Below, one piece after another: positions 18,688-26,676 of a DNA stretch of 64,000 nucleotides. Positions within the stretch are counted from its first letter, which is position 1, and each line of letters begins with the position of its first letter. The stretch lies in the NCBI RefSeq assembly GCF_000719135.1, contig NZ_JOEK01000018.1, positions 76,642-140,641 on the forward strand, in the 5' to 3' direction. The notes under the pieces are model-generated. The model was not told where the DNA came from. It did not search any database and saw only the letters and a list, made by a program, of their open reading frames with translations. The DNA comes from Streptomyces avicenniae (GTDB lineage: Bacteria > Actinomycetota > Actinomycetes > Streptomycetales > Streptomycetaceae). The translations under genes were made by a program, and so were the position numbers.

Positions 18688-19332
18688 TCAGCCGCCGTCC
18701 GCCGCGAGGCGTACGCCGAACGCGGCGATGACGCTGCCCGTGATCCGGTCGAGCACGCGCCGGGCCCTGGGCGTGCGCAGGACCCCGCGCAGCCCCCGCG
18801 CGAAGGCCACCAGCACCGCCGACCATGCCAGGCCCAGCAGGATGTGCACGCAGGTCAGCAGCACGCCCGCCGTGAAGTGGGGCGCGCCCTGCGGGATGAA
18901 CTGCGGCAGGACGGCGACGTAGAACACGCCCACCTTGGGGTTCAGCAGATTGGTCAGGGCGCCCTGCCGGAAGCCGCCGGTCAGGGTGTCGGACGATCCG
19001 GCCGCCGCGCCCTCCGCGCCGTCCTGTTCACCGGCGCCGCGGCGCCAGGTGGCGGCCAGCATCCGGACGCCCAGCCAGACGAGGTACGCCGCGCCCGCCC
19101 AGCGCAGGCACGTGTAGGCGAACTGGGAGGCGGTGAGCAGGGCCGTGACGCCGAGCGAGGTCAGGGCGCCCCACACGAACGTGCCGGTCTGGATGCCGAG
19201 GACGACACCCCAGGCACGCCTGCGGTGCCCGAGCCCGGCCGTGCGGAGGATCAGCGCGGTGTCGAGCCCGGGGGTGAGCGTCAGGAGTCCGACGACGAGG
19301 GCGAAGGACCACAGGGAGGTGGCGGTGTCCAT
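18688..19332 (-). CDS. LysE/RhtB family amino-acid exporter
   Basis: 214 residues, six hydrophobic segments. The family hallmark LTPGLDTALILRTAGLGHRRRAWGVVLGIQTG lies at 18-49 (normally PGP; here PGL), and TGGFRQGALTNLLNPKVGVFYVAVLPQF at about 118-145 is the second conserved block. LysE-type proteins export amino acids or homoserine lactones; the substrate here cannot be told. It is followed by mfd on the same strand upstream with a hairpin between, so it is probably transcribed on its own. Confidence 0.88.
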   Translation of the reverse strand: MDTATSLWSFALVVGLLTLTPGLDTALILRTAGLGHRRRAWGVVLGIQTGTFVWGALTSLGVTALLTASQFAYTCLRWAGAAYLVWLGVRMLAATWRRGAGEQDGAEGAAAGSSDTLTGGFRQGALTNLLNPKVGVFYVAVLPQFIPQGAPHFTAGVLLTCVHILLGLAWSAVLVAFARGLRGVLRTPRARRVLDRITGSVIAAFGVRLAADGG

Positions 19333-19370
19333 GCGGGGCAGCGTACGGCCGCCGCCCGCCCGCCGGTACG

Positions 19371-19396
19371 GGCCGGGTCCGCGGGAGGACCCGGCC
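19371..19396 (-). terminator. Hairpin downstream of mfd
   Basis: A 10-bp perfect stem GGCCGGGTCC / GGACCCGGCC (19371-19380 with 19387-19396) with a 6-nt loop lies 9 nt beyond the mfd stop and upstream of the lysE-like start. No U-tract. Confidence 0.55.
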
Positions 19397-19405
19397 CGCC
19401 GCCGG

Positions 19406-22400
19406 TCAGGAGCCCGGAATGGTCGTCAGGAACTCGCCCGTCCAGGCGAGCAGGTCCCGCCCCGTCAGCGGCTTCCCGCCGATCCGCGCCGTCGTCGGCC
19501 GGGGCACCAGCACCTGCTGCGTGGACCGCTTGAGGACCGAGCCGGGGTAGACCCGGTTCAGCCGCAGTTCCTGCGACTCCCGCAGGTCCACCGGCGAGAA
19601 GCGGATACGGCTGCCCTGCAACGTGACGTCCGTGACGCCGCAGGAGCGGGCCAGCATCCGCAGCCCCGCGACCAGCAGCAGGTTCTCCGTCGCCTCGGGC
19701 AACGGGCCGTAGCGGTCGGTCAGTTCCTCCCGGACGGCCCGGATGTCGTCCTCGCTGTTCGCCGCCGCGATGGACCGGTACGCCTGGAGGCGCAGCCGCT
19801 CCCCCGGCGCGTAGTCGTGCGGCACATGGGCGTCCACCGGCAGCTCGATCTTCACTTCGAGGAGCGACTCGTCCGGCGCGCCGTCCCCGCCCGACTCCAG
19901 GGCCGCCCGGTAGTCCGCCACGGCCTCGCCCACCATGCGCACGTACAGGTCGAAGCCGACCCCGGCGATGTGCCCGGACTGCTCGCCGCCCAGGAGGTTG
20001 CCCGCGCCGCGGATCTCCAGGTCCTTCATGGCGACGTACATGCCCGCGCCCATCTCGGTGTGCTGCGCGATGGTGGCCAGCCGCTCGTGCGCCGTCTCGG
20101 TCAGCGGCTTCTCCGGCGGGTAGAGGAAGTACGCGTAGCCGCGCTCGCGTCCGCGCCCGACCCGGCCGCGCAGCTGGTGGAGCTGCGAGAGGCCGAACAT
20201 GTCGCCGCGCTCGACGATGAGCGTGTTCGCGTTGGAGATGTCGATGCCCGACTCCACGATCGTCGTGGAGACCAGCACGTCGGAGCGCTTCTCCCAGAAG
20301 TCCACGACGACCCGCTCCAGCGTGCCCTCGCTCATCTGCCCGTGCGCCGTCGCGATGCGCGCCTCGGGGACGATCTGCCGCAGGCGCGCCGCGACCCGGT
20401 CGATCGACTCGACCCGGTTGTGGATGTAGAAGACCTGCCCCTCGCGCAGCAGTTCACGGCGGATCGCGGCGCCGATCTGCCGCTCCTCGTAGGGCCCGAC
20501 GAACGTGAGGACCGGATGCCGCTCCTCGGGGGGCGTCGTGATGGTGGACATCTCGCGGATGCCGGTGACCGCCATCTCCAGCGTGCGCGGGATGGGCGTG
20601 GCCGACATCGTGAGGACGTCCACGTTGGCGCGCAGCTTCTTCAGCTGCTCCTTGTGCTCGACGCCGAAGCGCTGCTCCTCGTCCACGATGACGAGCCCGA
20701 GGTCCTTGAACTTCACCTCGGAGGAGAACAGCCGGTGGGTGCCGATGACGACGTCCACCGCGCCGTCGCGCAGCCCGTCGAGGGTCGCGCGCGTGTCGGC
20801 GTCGGACTGGAAGCGGGAGAGCGGGCGCACGGCGACCGGGAACTGGGCGTAGCGCTCGGAGAACGTCCCGAAGTGCTGCTGCACGAGCAGGGTCGTCGGC
20901 ACGAGGACGGCGACCTGCTTGCCGTCCTGCACCGCCTTGAACGCCGCGCGCACGGCGATCTCCGTCTTGCCGTAGCCGACGTCGCCGCAGATCAGCCGGT
21001 CCATGGGGACGGACTTCTCCATGTCCTCCTTGACCTCGGCGATGGTGGTGAGCTGGTCGGGCGTCTCGGCCCAGGGGAACGCGTCCTCCAGCTCCCGCTG
21101 CCAGGGCGTGTCGGCGCCGAACGGGTGCCCGGGGGCGGCCATCCGCGCCGAGTAGAGCTTGATCAGGTCGGCCGCGATCTCCTTGACGGCCTTGCGGGCG
21201 CGGGCCTTGGTCTTCGTCCAGTCGGCGCCGCCGAGCCGGTGGAGCGTCGGGGCCTCGCCGCCCACGTACTTGGTGACGAGGTCGAGCTGGTCGGTCGGCA
21301 CGAACAGCCGGTCGCCCGGCTGGCCGCGCTTCGCGGGCGCGTACTCCACGACGAGGTACTCGCGCGTGGCGCCCTGCACGGTCCGCTGGACCATCTCGAC
21401 GTAGCGGCCCACGCCGTGCTGCTCGTGGACGATGAAGTCGCCCGCCTCCAGCGTGAGCGGGTCGAGCGTCTTGCGGCGGCGCGCGGGCATCCGGCCGCCC
21501 TCGCGGCCCGCGGCCTTCTGGCCGGTGAGGTCCGTCTCGGTGAGGACGGCGAGCCGCAGCGCCGGGGCGAGGAAGCCGTGCTCGACGGCGCCGCAGGCGA
21601 CGTGGACGAGGGACGGGGCGAGGTCGGCGGGCAGCACCGGGTCGAGCCGCGCCGGGACGTTCTCGCCGCCGAGGATGTCCACGGTCCTGCTGGCCGGGCC
21701 CTGGGCCTCGGTGAGGTAGACGACGCGCCAGCCGTCGGCGAGCCAGCCCTTGGTGTCGGCGAGGGCGCGGGCGATGTCGCCCCGGTAGCTCTCGGCGGCG
21801 CGCAGGCCGAGGCGCAGGGTGTCGTCGGCGCCGTCCACGCCGCCCGCCACGTCGCCGGGCTCGGGCGGCAGGTCACCGGCGTCGCCCGCGTCCACGCTCT
21901 GCGAGAAGGGGGAGACCGACCACCACGGCATGCCGAGCGCGGCGGCGTGCTCGCGCACCTCGGCCAGGCCGCGCAGCGACGCGGCGCCGACGTCGATCGG
22001 GGCCTCGCCCGTGTCGCTCATCGAGGCGGCGGCCCAGGAGGCGTGCAGGAACTCCTGGCTGGTGGCGACGAGGTCGGCGGCCCGCGTGCGGACCCGCTCC
22101 GGGTCGAGGACGACCGTCAGGGAGCGGTCCGGGAGGACGTCGAGGAGCAGCTCCATGTCGTCCACGAGCACGGGCGCCAGGGACTCCATGCCCTCGACGG
22201 CGATGCCCTCGGCGATCTTGCCGAGCAGCTCGACCAGCTCGGGGTGGGCGACGGCCAGCTCGGCGGCGCGGCGGCGCACCTCGTCGGTGAGGAGCAGTTC
22301 GCGGCAGGGCGGGGCCCACAGCCCGTGCGGGGCGACTTCGAGGGACCGCTGGTCGGCGACCTTGAAGTAGCGGACCTCCTCGACGTCGTCGCCCCAGAAC

Positions 22401-23011
22401 TCGACCCGCAGGGGGTGTTCCTCGGTCGGCGGGAACACGTCGAGGATGCCGCCGCGCACGGCGAACTCGCCGCGCTTCTCGACCAGCTCGACCCTGCTGT
22501 ACGCGGCGGCGGCCAGCGCCTGCGTGACGGTGGACAGGTCGGCGCTCTCCCCGGCGCGCAGCGCGACGGGCACGAGGTCGCCGAGGCCCTTGACCTGCGG
22601 CTGGATGACGGAGCGGATCGGGGCGACGACGACGGAGACCGGTCCGGCGCCCGGGTCGTCGGACCGGGGGTGCGCCAGGCGGCGCAGGACGGCGAGGCGG
22701 CGGCCGACGGTGTCGGCGCGCGGCGAGAGGCGTTCGTGCGGCAGCGTCTCCCAGGCCGGGTACTCGGCGACCTCGTCGGGGGGCAGCAGGGAGCGCAGCG
22801 CGGCGGCCAGGTCCTCCGCCTCGCGGCCGGTCGCGGTCACGGCCAGGACGGTGCGGCCGGTGCCGCGCGCGAGCGCGGCGATGGCGAAGGGCCGCGCGGC
22901 GGGCGGGCCGACGAGATCGACATGACGGCGTGTGCCGTCGTCCGTGGCGGCGACGGCTTCGGCGAGCGTCGGCTCGTGCGAGACGGCGGCGAGCAGACCG
23001 GCGAGAGACAT
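19406..23011 (-). CDS. mfd: Transcription-repair coupling factor
   Basis: 1201 residues, full length. Mfd removes RNA polymerase stalled at DNA damage and recruits UvrA. The UvrB-like N-terminus has EYPAWETLPHERLSPRADTVGRR and RVELVEKRGEFAVRGGILDVFPPTEEHPLRVEFWGDDVEE; the RNAP-interaction region includes DFIVHEQHGVGRYVEMV; the helicase core has the Walker A GDVGYGKTE, IVDEEQRFGVEHKE, MSATPIPRTLEMA, YIHNRVESID and GLSQLHQLRGRVGRGRERGYAY; the C-terminal TRCF domain follows. ATG 23011 (MSLAGLLAAV) matches family starts; a GTG at 23044 would add 11 residues. S. coelicolor mfd (SCO3109) sits next to an ABC transporter pair and mazG; here about 19 kb of other genes separate them. Confidence 0.97.
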   Translation of the reverse strand: MSLAGLLAAVSHEPTLAEAVAATDDGTRRHVDLVGPPAARPFAIAALARGTGRTVLAVTATGREAEDLAAALRSLLPPDEVAEYPAWETLPHERLSPRADTVGRRLAVLRRLAHPRSDDPGAGPVSVVVAPIRSVIQPQVKGLGDLVPVALRAGESADLSTVTQALAAAAYSRVELVEKRGEFAVRGGILDVFPPTEEHPLRVEFWGDDVEEVRYFKVADQRSLEVAPHGLWAPPCRELLLTDEVRRRAAELAVAHPELVELLGKIAEGIAVEGMESLAPVLVDDMELLLDVLPDRSLTVVLDPERVRTRAADLVATSQEFLHASWAAASMSDTGEAPIDVGAASLRGLAEVREHAAALGMPWWSVSPFSQSVDAGDAGDLPPEPGDVAGGVDGADDTLRLGLRAAESYRGDIARALADTKGWLADGWRVVYLTEAQGPASRTVDILGGENVPARLDPVLPADLAPSLVHVACGAVEHGFLAPALRLAVLTETDLTGQKAAGREGGRMPARRRKTLDPLTLEAGDFIVHEQHGVGRYVEMVQRTVQGATREYLVVEYAPAKRGQPGDRLFVPTDQLDLVTKYVGGEAPTLHRLGGADWTKTKARARKAVKEIAADLIKLYSARMAAPGHPFGADTPWQRELEDAFPWAETPDQLTTIAEVKEDMEKSVPMDRLICGDVGYGKTEIAVRAAFKAVQDGKQVAVLVPTTLLVQQHFGTFSERYAQFPVAVRPLSRFQSDADTRATLDGLRDGAVDVVIGTHRLFSSEVKFKDLGLVIVDEEQRFGVEHKEQLKKLRANVDVLTMSATPIPRTLEMAVTGIREMSTITTPPEERHPVLTFVGPYEERQIGAAIRRELLREGQVFYIHNRVESIDRVAARLRQIVPEARIATAHGQMSEGTLERVVVDFWEKRSDVLVSTTIVESGIDISNANTLIVERGDMFGLSQLHQLRGRVGRGRERGYAYFLYPPEKPLTETAHERLATIAQHTEMGAGMYVAMKDLEIRGAGNLLGGEQSGHIAGVGFDLYVRMVGEAVADYRAALESGGDGAPDESLLEVKIELPVDAHVPHDYAPGERLRLQAYRSIAAANSEDDIRAVREELTDRYGPLPEATENLLLVAGLRMLARSCGVTDVTLQGSRIRFSPVDLRESQELRLNRVYPGSVLKRSTQQVLVPRPTTARIGGKPLTGRDLLAWTGEFLTTIPGS

Positions 23012-23145
23012 CAGTGGTTTTCCGTCCCCGGAAATGGACAACACGAAAGCCCGGCGGGAGCACCGACCGGGGGGTTCCCAGGGTACGCCGCCGGGCGGGT
23101 GACCGCGTGCGGGCTCGGCCCGCGGGGGGGGCGCCGGTCAGGTGT

Positions 23146-23775
23146 TCACCCGGGGGCGCCGTCCGCCTCGGCGCGCAGGCCGCCCAGCAGGAGGTCGAGG
23201 CCGCCGCGGAACTCGTCGTCCGCCGCGAGGCCACCGGCGTCGGCCGCCGTCGCGGCGAGCAGCGGGTGGTCGTCGGGGGGCAGCGCGGCCAGCGCCTCGG
23301 TGCCGGGCCCGGCGAGGGGGCCGAGGCGGTTGTTCTGGAGCGCGCCGATCAGGTAGGCGGTCAGCGCGCGCAGGGCGACGACGCGCCGGGTGCCGTCGAG
23401 TCCGGCCGCGGTCAGGGCGGTGAGGACCGCCTCCGACCAGCGCCACACGCCCGCCGCGCCGTGCCGGTGGGCCACCAGCAGCGGGACCGTGGCGGGGTGC
23501 TCGGCGACGGCGGCGCGTGCCCGTTCCATGAGCGCGGCGACCTGCCGGTCCCAGGGCGCGGGCGGCGGCGTGACGTCGATGTCGCGCAGCACCCGGTCCA
23601 CGACGAGGCGTTCCAGCTCGGCGCGCCCGGCGACGTAGCGGTACAGCGCCATCGTGGACATGCCGAGCCGGTCGGCGACGGCGCGCATCGTGAGACCGGC
23701 GGGGCCGTCCTGGTCGAGGACGGCGAGCGCGGCGTCGGCGAGCTGCGCCGGGGTGAGGGAACGGGGTCGTGGCAT
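23146..23775 (-). CDS. TetR family repressor
   Basis: 209 residues. The N-terminal helix-turn-helix is TMRAVADRLGMSTMALYRYVAGRAELERLVVDRV (about 29-62), and the C-terminal ligand domain resembles TetR_C-type regulators (HPATVPLLVAHR, RALTAYLIGALQNNRLGPLAGPG). ATG 23775 is chosen because MPRPRSLTPAQLADAAL is the usual beginning; the frame extends upstream into the promoter region but without family-like sequence. It is divergent from the redox/methyltransferase pair at 23866-25277, and two palindromes lie in the 90-nt gap, one across the -35/-10 spacer of the divergent promoter. It most likely represses that pair and itself. Confidence 0.9.
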   Translation of the reverse strand: MPRPRSLTPAQLADAALAVLDQDGPAGLTMRAVADRLGMSTMALYRYVAGRAELERLVVDRVLRDIDVTPPPAPWDRQVAALMERARAAVAEHPATVPLLVAHRHGAAGVWRWSEAVLTALTAAGLDGTRRVVALRALTAYLIGALQNNRLGPLAGPGTEALAALPPDDHPLLAATAADAGGLAADDEFRGGLDLLLGGLRAEADGAPG

Positions 23776-23779
23776 CGCC

Positions 23780-23834
23780 TTGACAGCGTACCGGGTACGC
23801 TCATAGCGTCGGTAAGCGTACGGCGCACGCTTAC
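23780..23834 (+). promoter_or_regulatory. Promoter with two probable TetR operators
   Basis: On the plus strand TTGACA (23780-23785), a 17-nt spacer and ATAGCG (23803-23808) form a promoter for the redox/methyltransferase genes. The spacer holds a perfect inverted repeat GCGTACC-G-GGTACGC (23786-23800). A second palindrome, arms GTAAGCGTAC and GCACGCTTAC separated by 3 nt (23812-23834, one mismatched pair), lies just after the -10 box. Both share the GCGTAC core, so one dimeric regulator, the adjacent TetR protein, probably binds both and blocks polymerase. Confidence 0.68.
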
Positions 23835-23865
23835 GTGTCGCCACCGGCGAAGGGACCGATCCGCG

Positions 23866-24477
23866 ATGGCCGCGCAACCCCACCCGTCACCCACCAGGTA
23901 CCGCCCCGGATCCGTCGTCGCGGCCCGCCGCCTGACGGCGCTCGACGGGGAGCCGATCGCCGTCCCCGCCACCGACGGGAAGCTGGTGCATCTCCAGTTC
24001 CGCCGGTTCGCGGGCTGCCCGGTCTGCAACCTGCACCTGCGCTCGATCGCCGTGCGCCACGGCGAGATCACGGCCGCGGGCGTCCGCGAGGTCGTCGTCT
24101 TCCACTCCCCCGCGTCCGAGCTGCTGCCGCACGCGGACGGGCTGCCGTTCGCGCTGATCGCCGACGGGGAGCAGGCGCTGTACCGGGAGTTCGGCGTCGG
24201 ACGCGGCAGCCGCTCCGTCCTCGACCCGCGCGCCTGGCCCGCGATGGCGTACGGGGTGCTGCGGGACCTCGGGCCCGTCCTGCTCCGCAGGCGGCGTCCG
24301 CCCGTGGCCCGCCCGGCGGGCGGACGGCTGGGGCTGCCCGCCGACTTCCTGATCGCCCCTGACGGCACGGTCGTGGCCGCCACGTACGGCGCGCACGCGA
24401 ACGACCAGTGGTCCGTGGACGAACTCCTCGCCCACGCCGCCACCGCGCGCCGCGCCGGGACGGGGGACGGCGCGTGA
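23866..24477 (+). CDS. AhpC/TSA (peroxiredoxin-like) family protein
   Basis: 203 residues with a thioredoxin-like fold. RRFAGCPVCNLHLRS (C51-P-V-C54) gives a CxxC at the place of the peroxidatic Cys, followed by GVREVVVFHSPASELLPHADGLPFALIADGEQALYREFGV and the terminal strand GLPADFLIAPDGTVVAATYGAHANDQWSVDELL. This matches the AhpC/TSA-like group found beside TetR genes in actinomycetes, probably acting in thiol redox or peroxide reduction. The stop TGA overlaps the methyltransferase start (GTGA at 24474-24477). It is controlled from the promoter with TetR-type palindromes just upstream. Confidence 0.82.
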   Translation: MAAQPHPSPTRYRPGSVVAARRLTALDGEPIAVPATDGKLVHLQFRRFAGCPVCNLHLRSIAVRHGEITAAGVREVVVFHSPASELLPHADGLPFALIADGEQALYREFGVGRGSRSVLDPRAWPAMAYGVLRDLGPVLLRRRRPPVARPAGGRLGLPADFLIAPDGTVVAATYGAHANDQWSVDELLAHAATARRAGTGDGA

Positions 24478-25277
24478 CCTTCGACCGGACCGCGGACGCC
24501 GCCCGCTACGAGGTCGTCGGCGCGGGCAGCGACGCGGCGCTGTTCGCCGCCGCCGCGCTCGAACCCGCCGACCGCGTCCTCGACATCGGCTGCGGCTACG
24601 GCCGCACCACCCTGCGCGCCGCCGCCCAGGCACCGGACGGCGAGGCCGTGGGCATCGACATCGCCGCGCCGCTCCTGGCCGAGGCCCGGGCGACGGCGGC
24701 GAGGACCGGCGTGCGGAACGTGTCGTTCGTGCACGCGGACGCGCAGACGCACCGCTTCCCCGAGGCCGCGTTCGACGTCGCGCTCAGCCGCAACGGCGTC
24801 ATGTTCTTCGCCGACCACACGGCCGCCTTCTCGCACATCGGCCACGCCCTGCGCCCCGGCGGCAGGCTGGCGTTCACCGTGCCGGGCGACCCGGCGTCGA
24901 ACGAGCTGCCCCAGGTGCTCGGCGCCGCGCTGCGCGGACTGCTGCCGTCCGGCATGACGAGGAGCGGCGCGCCCGGCGTCTCCTCGCTCGCGGACCCCGG
25001 CAGGATCAGGGACGTGCTGACCGGCGCGGGCTACGAGCGGATCACCGTCACCGGCCTGGGGACGACGCTCCGGCTCGGCGCGACGGTGCACGAGGCCGCC
25101 GCGTTCCTGCGCGACTGGGGCGCCGTCCGCGACGCCCTGCCCGACCCGGAGTCCCCCGCCGTCACGGAGGCCCTGGCCGCGGCGCTCGCGCCCTTCGGCC
25201 CGTCGCTGCGCGCCACGGCCTGGCTGGTCAGCGCGCGGCGACCCGTACGGTCGGCTCGTGACGGACGGGGAAGTTGA
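24474..25277 (+). CDS. Class I SAM-dependent methyltransferase (small molecule type)
   Basis: 267 residues. Motif I is VLDIGCGYGRTTLR (about 40-53), then GIDIAAPLLAEAR, SFVHADAQTHRFPEAAFDVALSRNGVMFF and the post-motif ALRPGGRLAFTVP. The insert after ADPGRIRDVLTGAGYERITV and the helical C-terminus fit small-molecule methyltransferases of the Methyltransf_11/25 type. The substrate is unknown. The GTG start overlaps the stop of the AhpC/TSA-like gene. Its last 50 nt overlap the 3' end of the convergent OsmC gene (25228-25277), and both reading frames look genuine through the overlap. Confidence 0.87.
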   Translation: MTFDRTADAARYEVVGAGSDAALFAAAALEPADRVLDIGCGYGRTTLRAAAQAPDGEAVGIDIAAPLLAEARATAARTGVRNVSFVHADAQTHRFPEAAFDVALSRNGVMFFADHTAAFSHIGHALRPGGRLAFTVPGDPASNELPQVLGAALRGLLPSGMTRSGAPGVSSLADPGRIRDVLTGAGYERITVTGLGTTLRLGATVHEAAAFLRDWGAVRDALPDPESPAVTEALAAALAPFGPSLRATAWLVSARRPVRSARDGRGS

Positions 25278-25710
25278 CGGACGCCGCGATGAAGCAGCTG
25301 TCGGACGCGGGGCCGTGCAGCGCGGTGGCGGCCTCGACCATGCCCGCCTCGGCCACGGTCACGACCGGCCGCAGCAGGACCTCCGTGAACGCGCCCGCGC
25401 CGCCCGTCTCCTCCATCGTGCCGCTCGCGGCGTCCTCGTAGCCGGTGACGACGATCTTCCGCAGGGAACACAGGGCCAGGTAGCTGAGCATGTGGCACTG
25501 GGAGAGGGAGGCGACGAGCAGTTCCTCGGGGTTCCAGCGCGTGGCGTCGCCGAGGAACGCGGGGTCGGCGCTGCCCGGCAGGGCGACCGTCTTGCCCTCG
25601 GCCGCCGCCTCGGTGTCGCGCGCGTAGGTCTTGTATGCGGTGGTGCCGCCCGAGGCCGCGCCCGTCCAGCGGACGGTGACCTCGTAGCCGTGCTGCCGTG
25701 TCCTGCTCAC
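25228..25710 (-). CDS. OsmC family peroxidase
   Basis: 160 residues. OsmC/Ohr proteins reduce organic hydroperoxides with two cysteines. Here the first is in LLVASLSQCHMLSYLALC (about 72) and the second in GPASDSCFIAASVNFPV, with the usual RWNPEELLVASLSQCHML block. The N-terminal half (YEVTVRWTGAASGGTTAYKTYARD) and the C-terminal HEPTVRVAAR are those of the YhfA/OsmC type. ATG 25710 has AAGGAGCGGC upstream. The 3' end overlaps the convergent methyltransferase by 50 nt. Confidence 0.9.
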   Translation of the reverse strand: MSRTRQHGYEVTVRWTGAASGGTTAYKTYARDTEAAAEGKTVALPGSADPAFLGDATRWNPEELLVASLSQCHMLSYLALCSLRKIVVTGYEDAASGTMEETGGAGAFTEVLLRPVVTVAEAGMVEAATALHGPASDSCFIAASVNFPVRHEPTVRVAAR

Positions 25711-25878
25711 GCTGCCGCTCCTTCACATGACGAGTACCGATCCCCCCATGATCGCGCACCCAATCTGACGTGAGCATGCCCCTAATCTGTTACCTGCAGC
25801 TCGCGGTGCAGAAACGTTCCGCCGCCACGATGGCAAGTGAGCCAGGCCCCTGTCCGCCCCCACAGCGAGGGACTTCGC

Positions 25879-26526
25879 GTGAACCCCCACTTCTACGCGC
25901 GTCACCGAATAGCCATGGCCGCCGCCCTCACCGGCGTCGCCACCGTGGCCTCCCTGCTCAGCGCCCCCGCCGCCCAGGCCGCGTTGCCGACACCGGTCAG
26001 CGCCGCGACCGCCCGTTCCTACCTCGCCGCCCTGCCGGTCGCCACCGAGGACCGCTCGGGCTACAACCGCGACCTCTTCCCGCACTGGATCACCCAGAGC
26101 GGGAGCTGCGACACCCGCGAGGTCGTCCTCCAGCGCGACGGCACCAACGTCGTGACGAACGGCAGCTGCGCCGCGACCAGCGGCAGTTGGTACTCCCCCT
26201 ACGACGGCGCCACCTGGTCGGCCGCGTCCGACGTGGACATCGACCACGTCGTGCCGCTGGCCGAGGCGTGGGACTCGGGCGCCGACGCGTGGACGACGTC
26301 CCGCAGGCAGGCGTTCGCCAACGACCTGAGCCGTCCGCAGCTCGTCGCCGTCACGGACAACGTCAACCAGTCCAAGGGCGACCGCGACCCCGCCGAGTGG
26401 ATGCCCTCACGCGGCGCGTACCACTGCACGTACGCCCGCGCCTGGGTGCAGGTGAAGTACTACTACGGGCTCTCGGTGGACTCCGCCGAGAAGAGCCGGC
26501 TCACCAGCGTCCTCAACGGCTGCTGA
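25879..26526 (+). CDS. Secreted HNH (DUF1524/GmrSD-type) nuclease
   Basis: 215 residues. The signal peptide (HRIAMAAALTGVATVASLLSAPAAQAALP) ends about residue 36. The mature part carries the HNH/DUF1524 core SDVDIDHVVPLAEAWDSGADAW (DxDHxVPL, metal ligands and general base His) and the downstream LVAVTDNVNQSKGDRDPAEWMPS with the Asn and the typical NxxKGxxxPxxW block; four Cys (two pairs) fit an extracellular protein. Such enzymes are common streptomycete secreted nucleases. I chose GTG 25879 (GAGGGAC upstream); the frame stays open to an earlier ATG at 25837 that would precede the signal peptide with 14 residues. Confidence 0.88.
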   Translation: MNPHFYARHRIAMAAALTGVATVASLLSAPAAQAALPTPVSAATARSYLAALPVATEDRSGYNRDLFPHWITQSGSCDTREVVLQRDGTNVVTNGSCAATSGSWYSPYDGATWSAASDVDIDHVVPLAEAWDSGADAWTTSRRQAFANDLSRPQLVAVTDNVNQSKGDRDPAEWMPSRGAYHCTYARAWVQVKYYYGLSVDSAEKSRLTSVLNGC

Positions 26527-26569
26527 GCCCCGCCCCCTCCACCGCACCACCGCGTCACCGCCTCCTCGG

Positions 26570-26593
26570 GCGGCCCGGCACGCCCCGGGCCGC
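26570..26593. terminator. Hairpin between convergent nuclease and glycosidase genes
   Basis: A 9-bp stem GCGGCCCGG / CCGGGCCGC (26570-26578 with 26585-26593) and a 6-nt loop lie 43 nt after the nuclease stop and before the end of the leftward gene at 26677. The rest of 26527-26676 holds only C- and G-runs. Confidence 0.5.
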
Positions 26594-26676
26594 CGCACGG
26601 ACCACCCCCCTCCCCCGCCCCGTCGTGCTCACAACCGCAGGGCGGCGGAGGGGGGTTCACGCGTGCGGGCCGCCGC

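Noticed and set aside
19133..23356. A 1407-codon open frame on the plus strand opposite mfd
   Set aside because: It is a shadow of the third-position GC bias of mfd; the translation is Gly/Arg/Asp-rich with no family pattern, while mfd is full length on the other strand.
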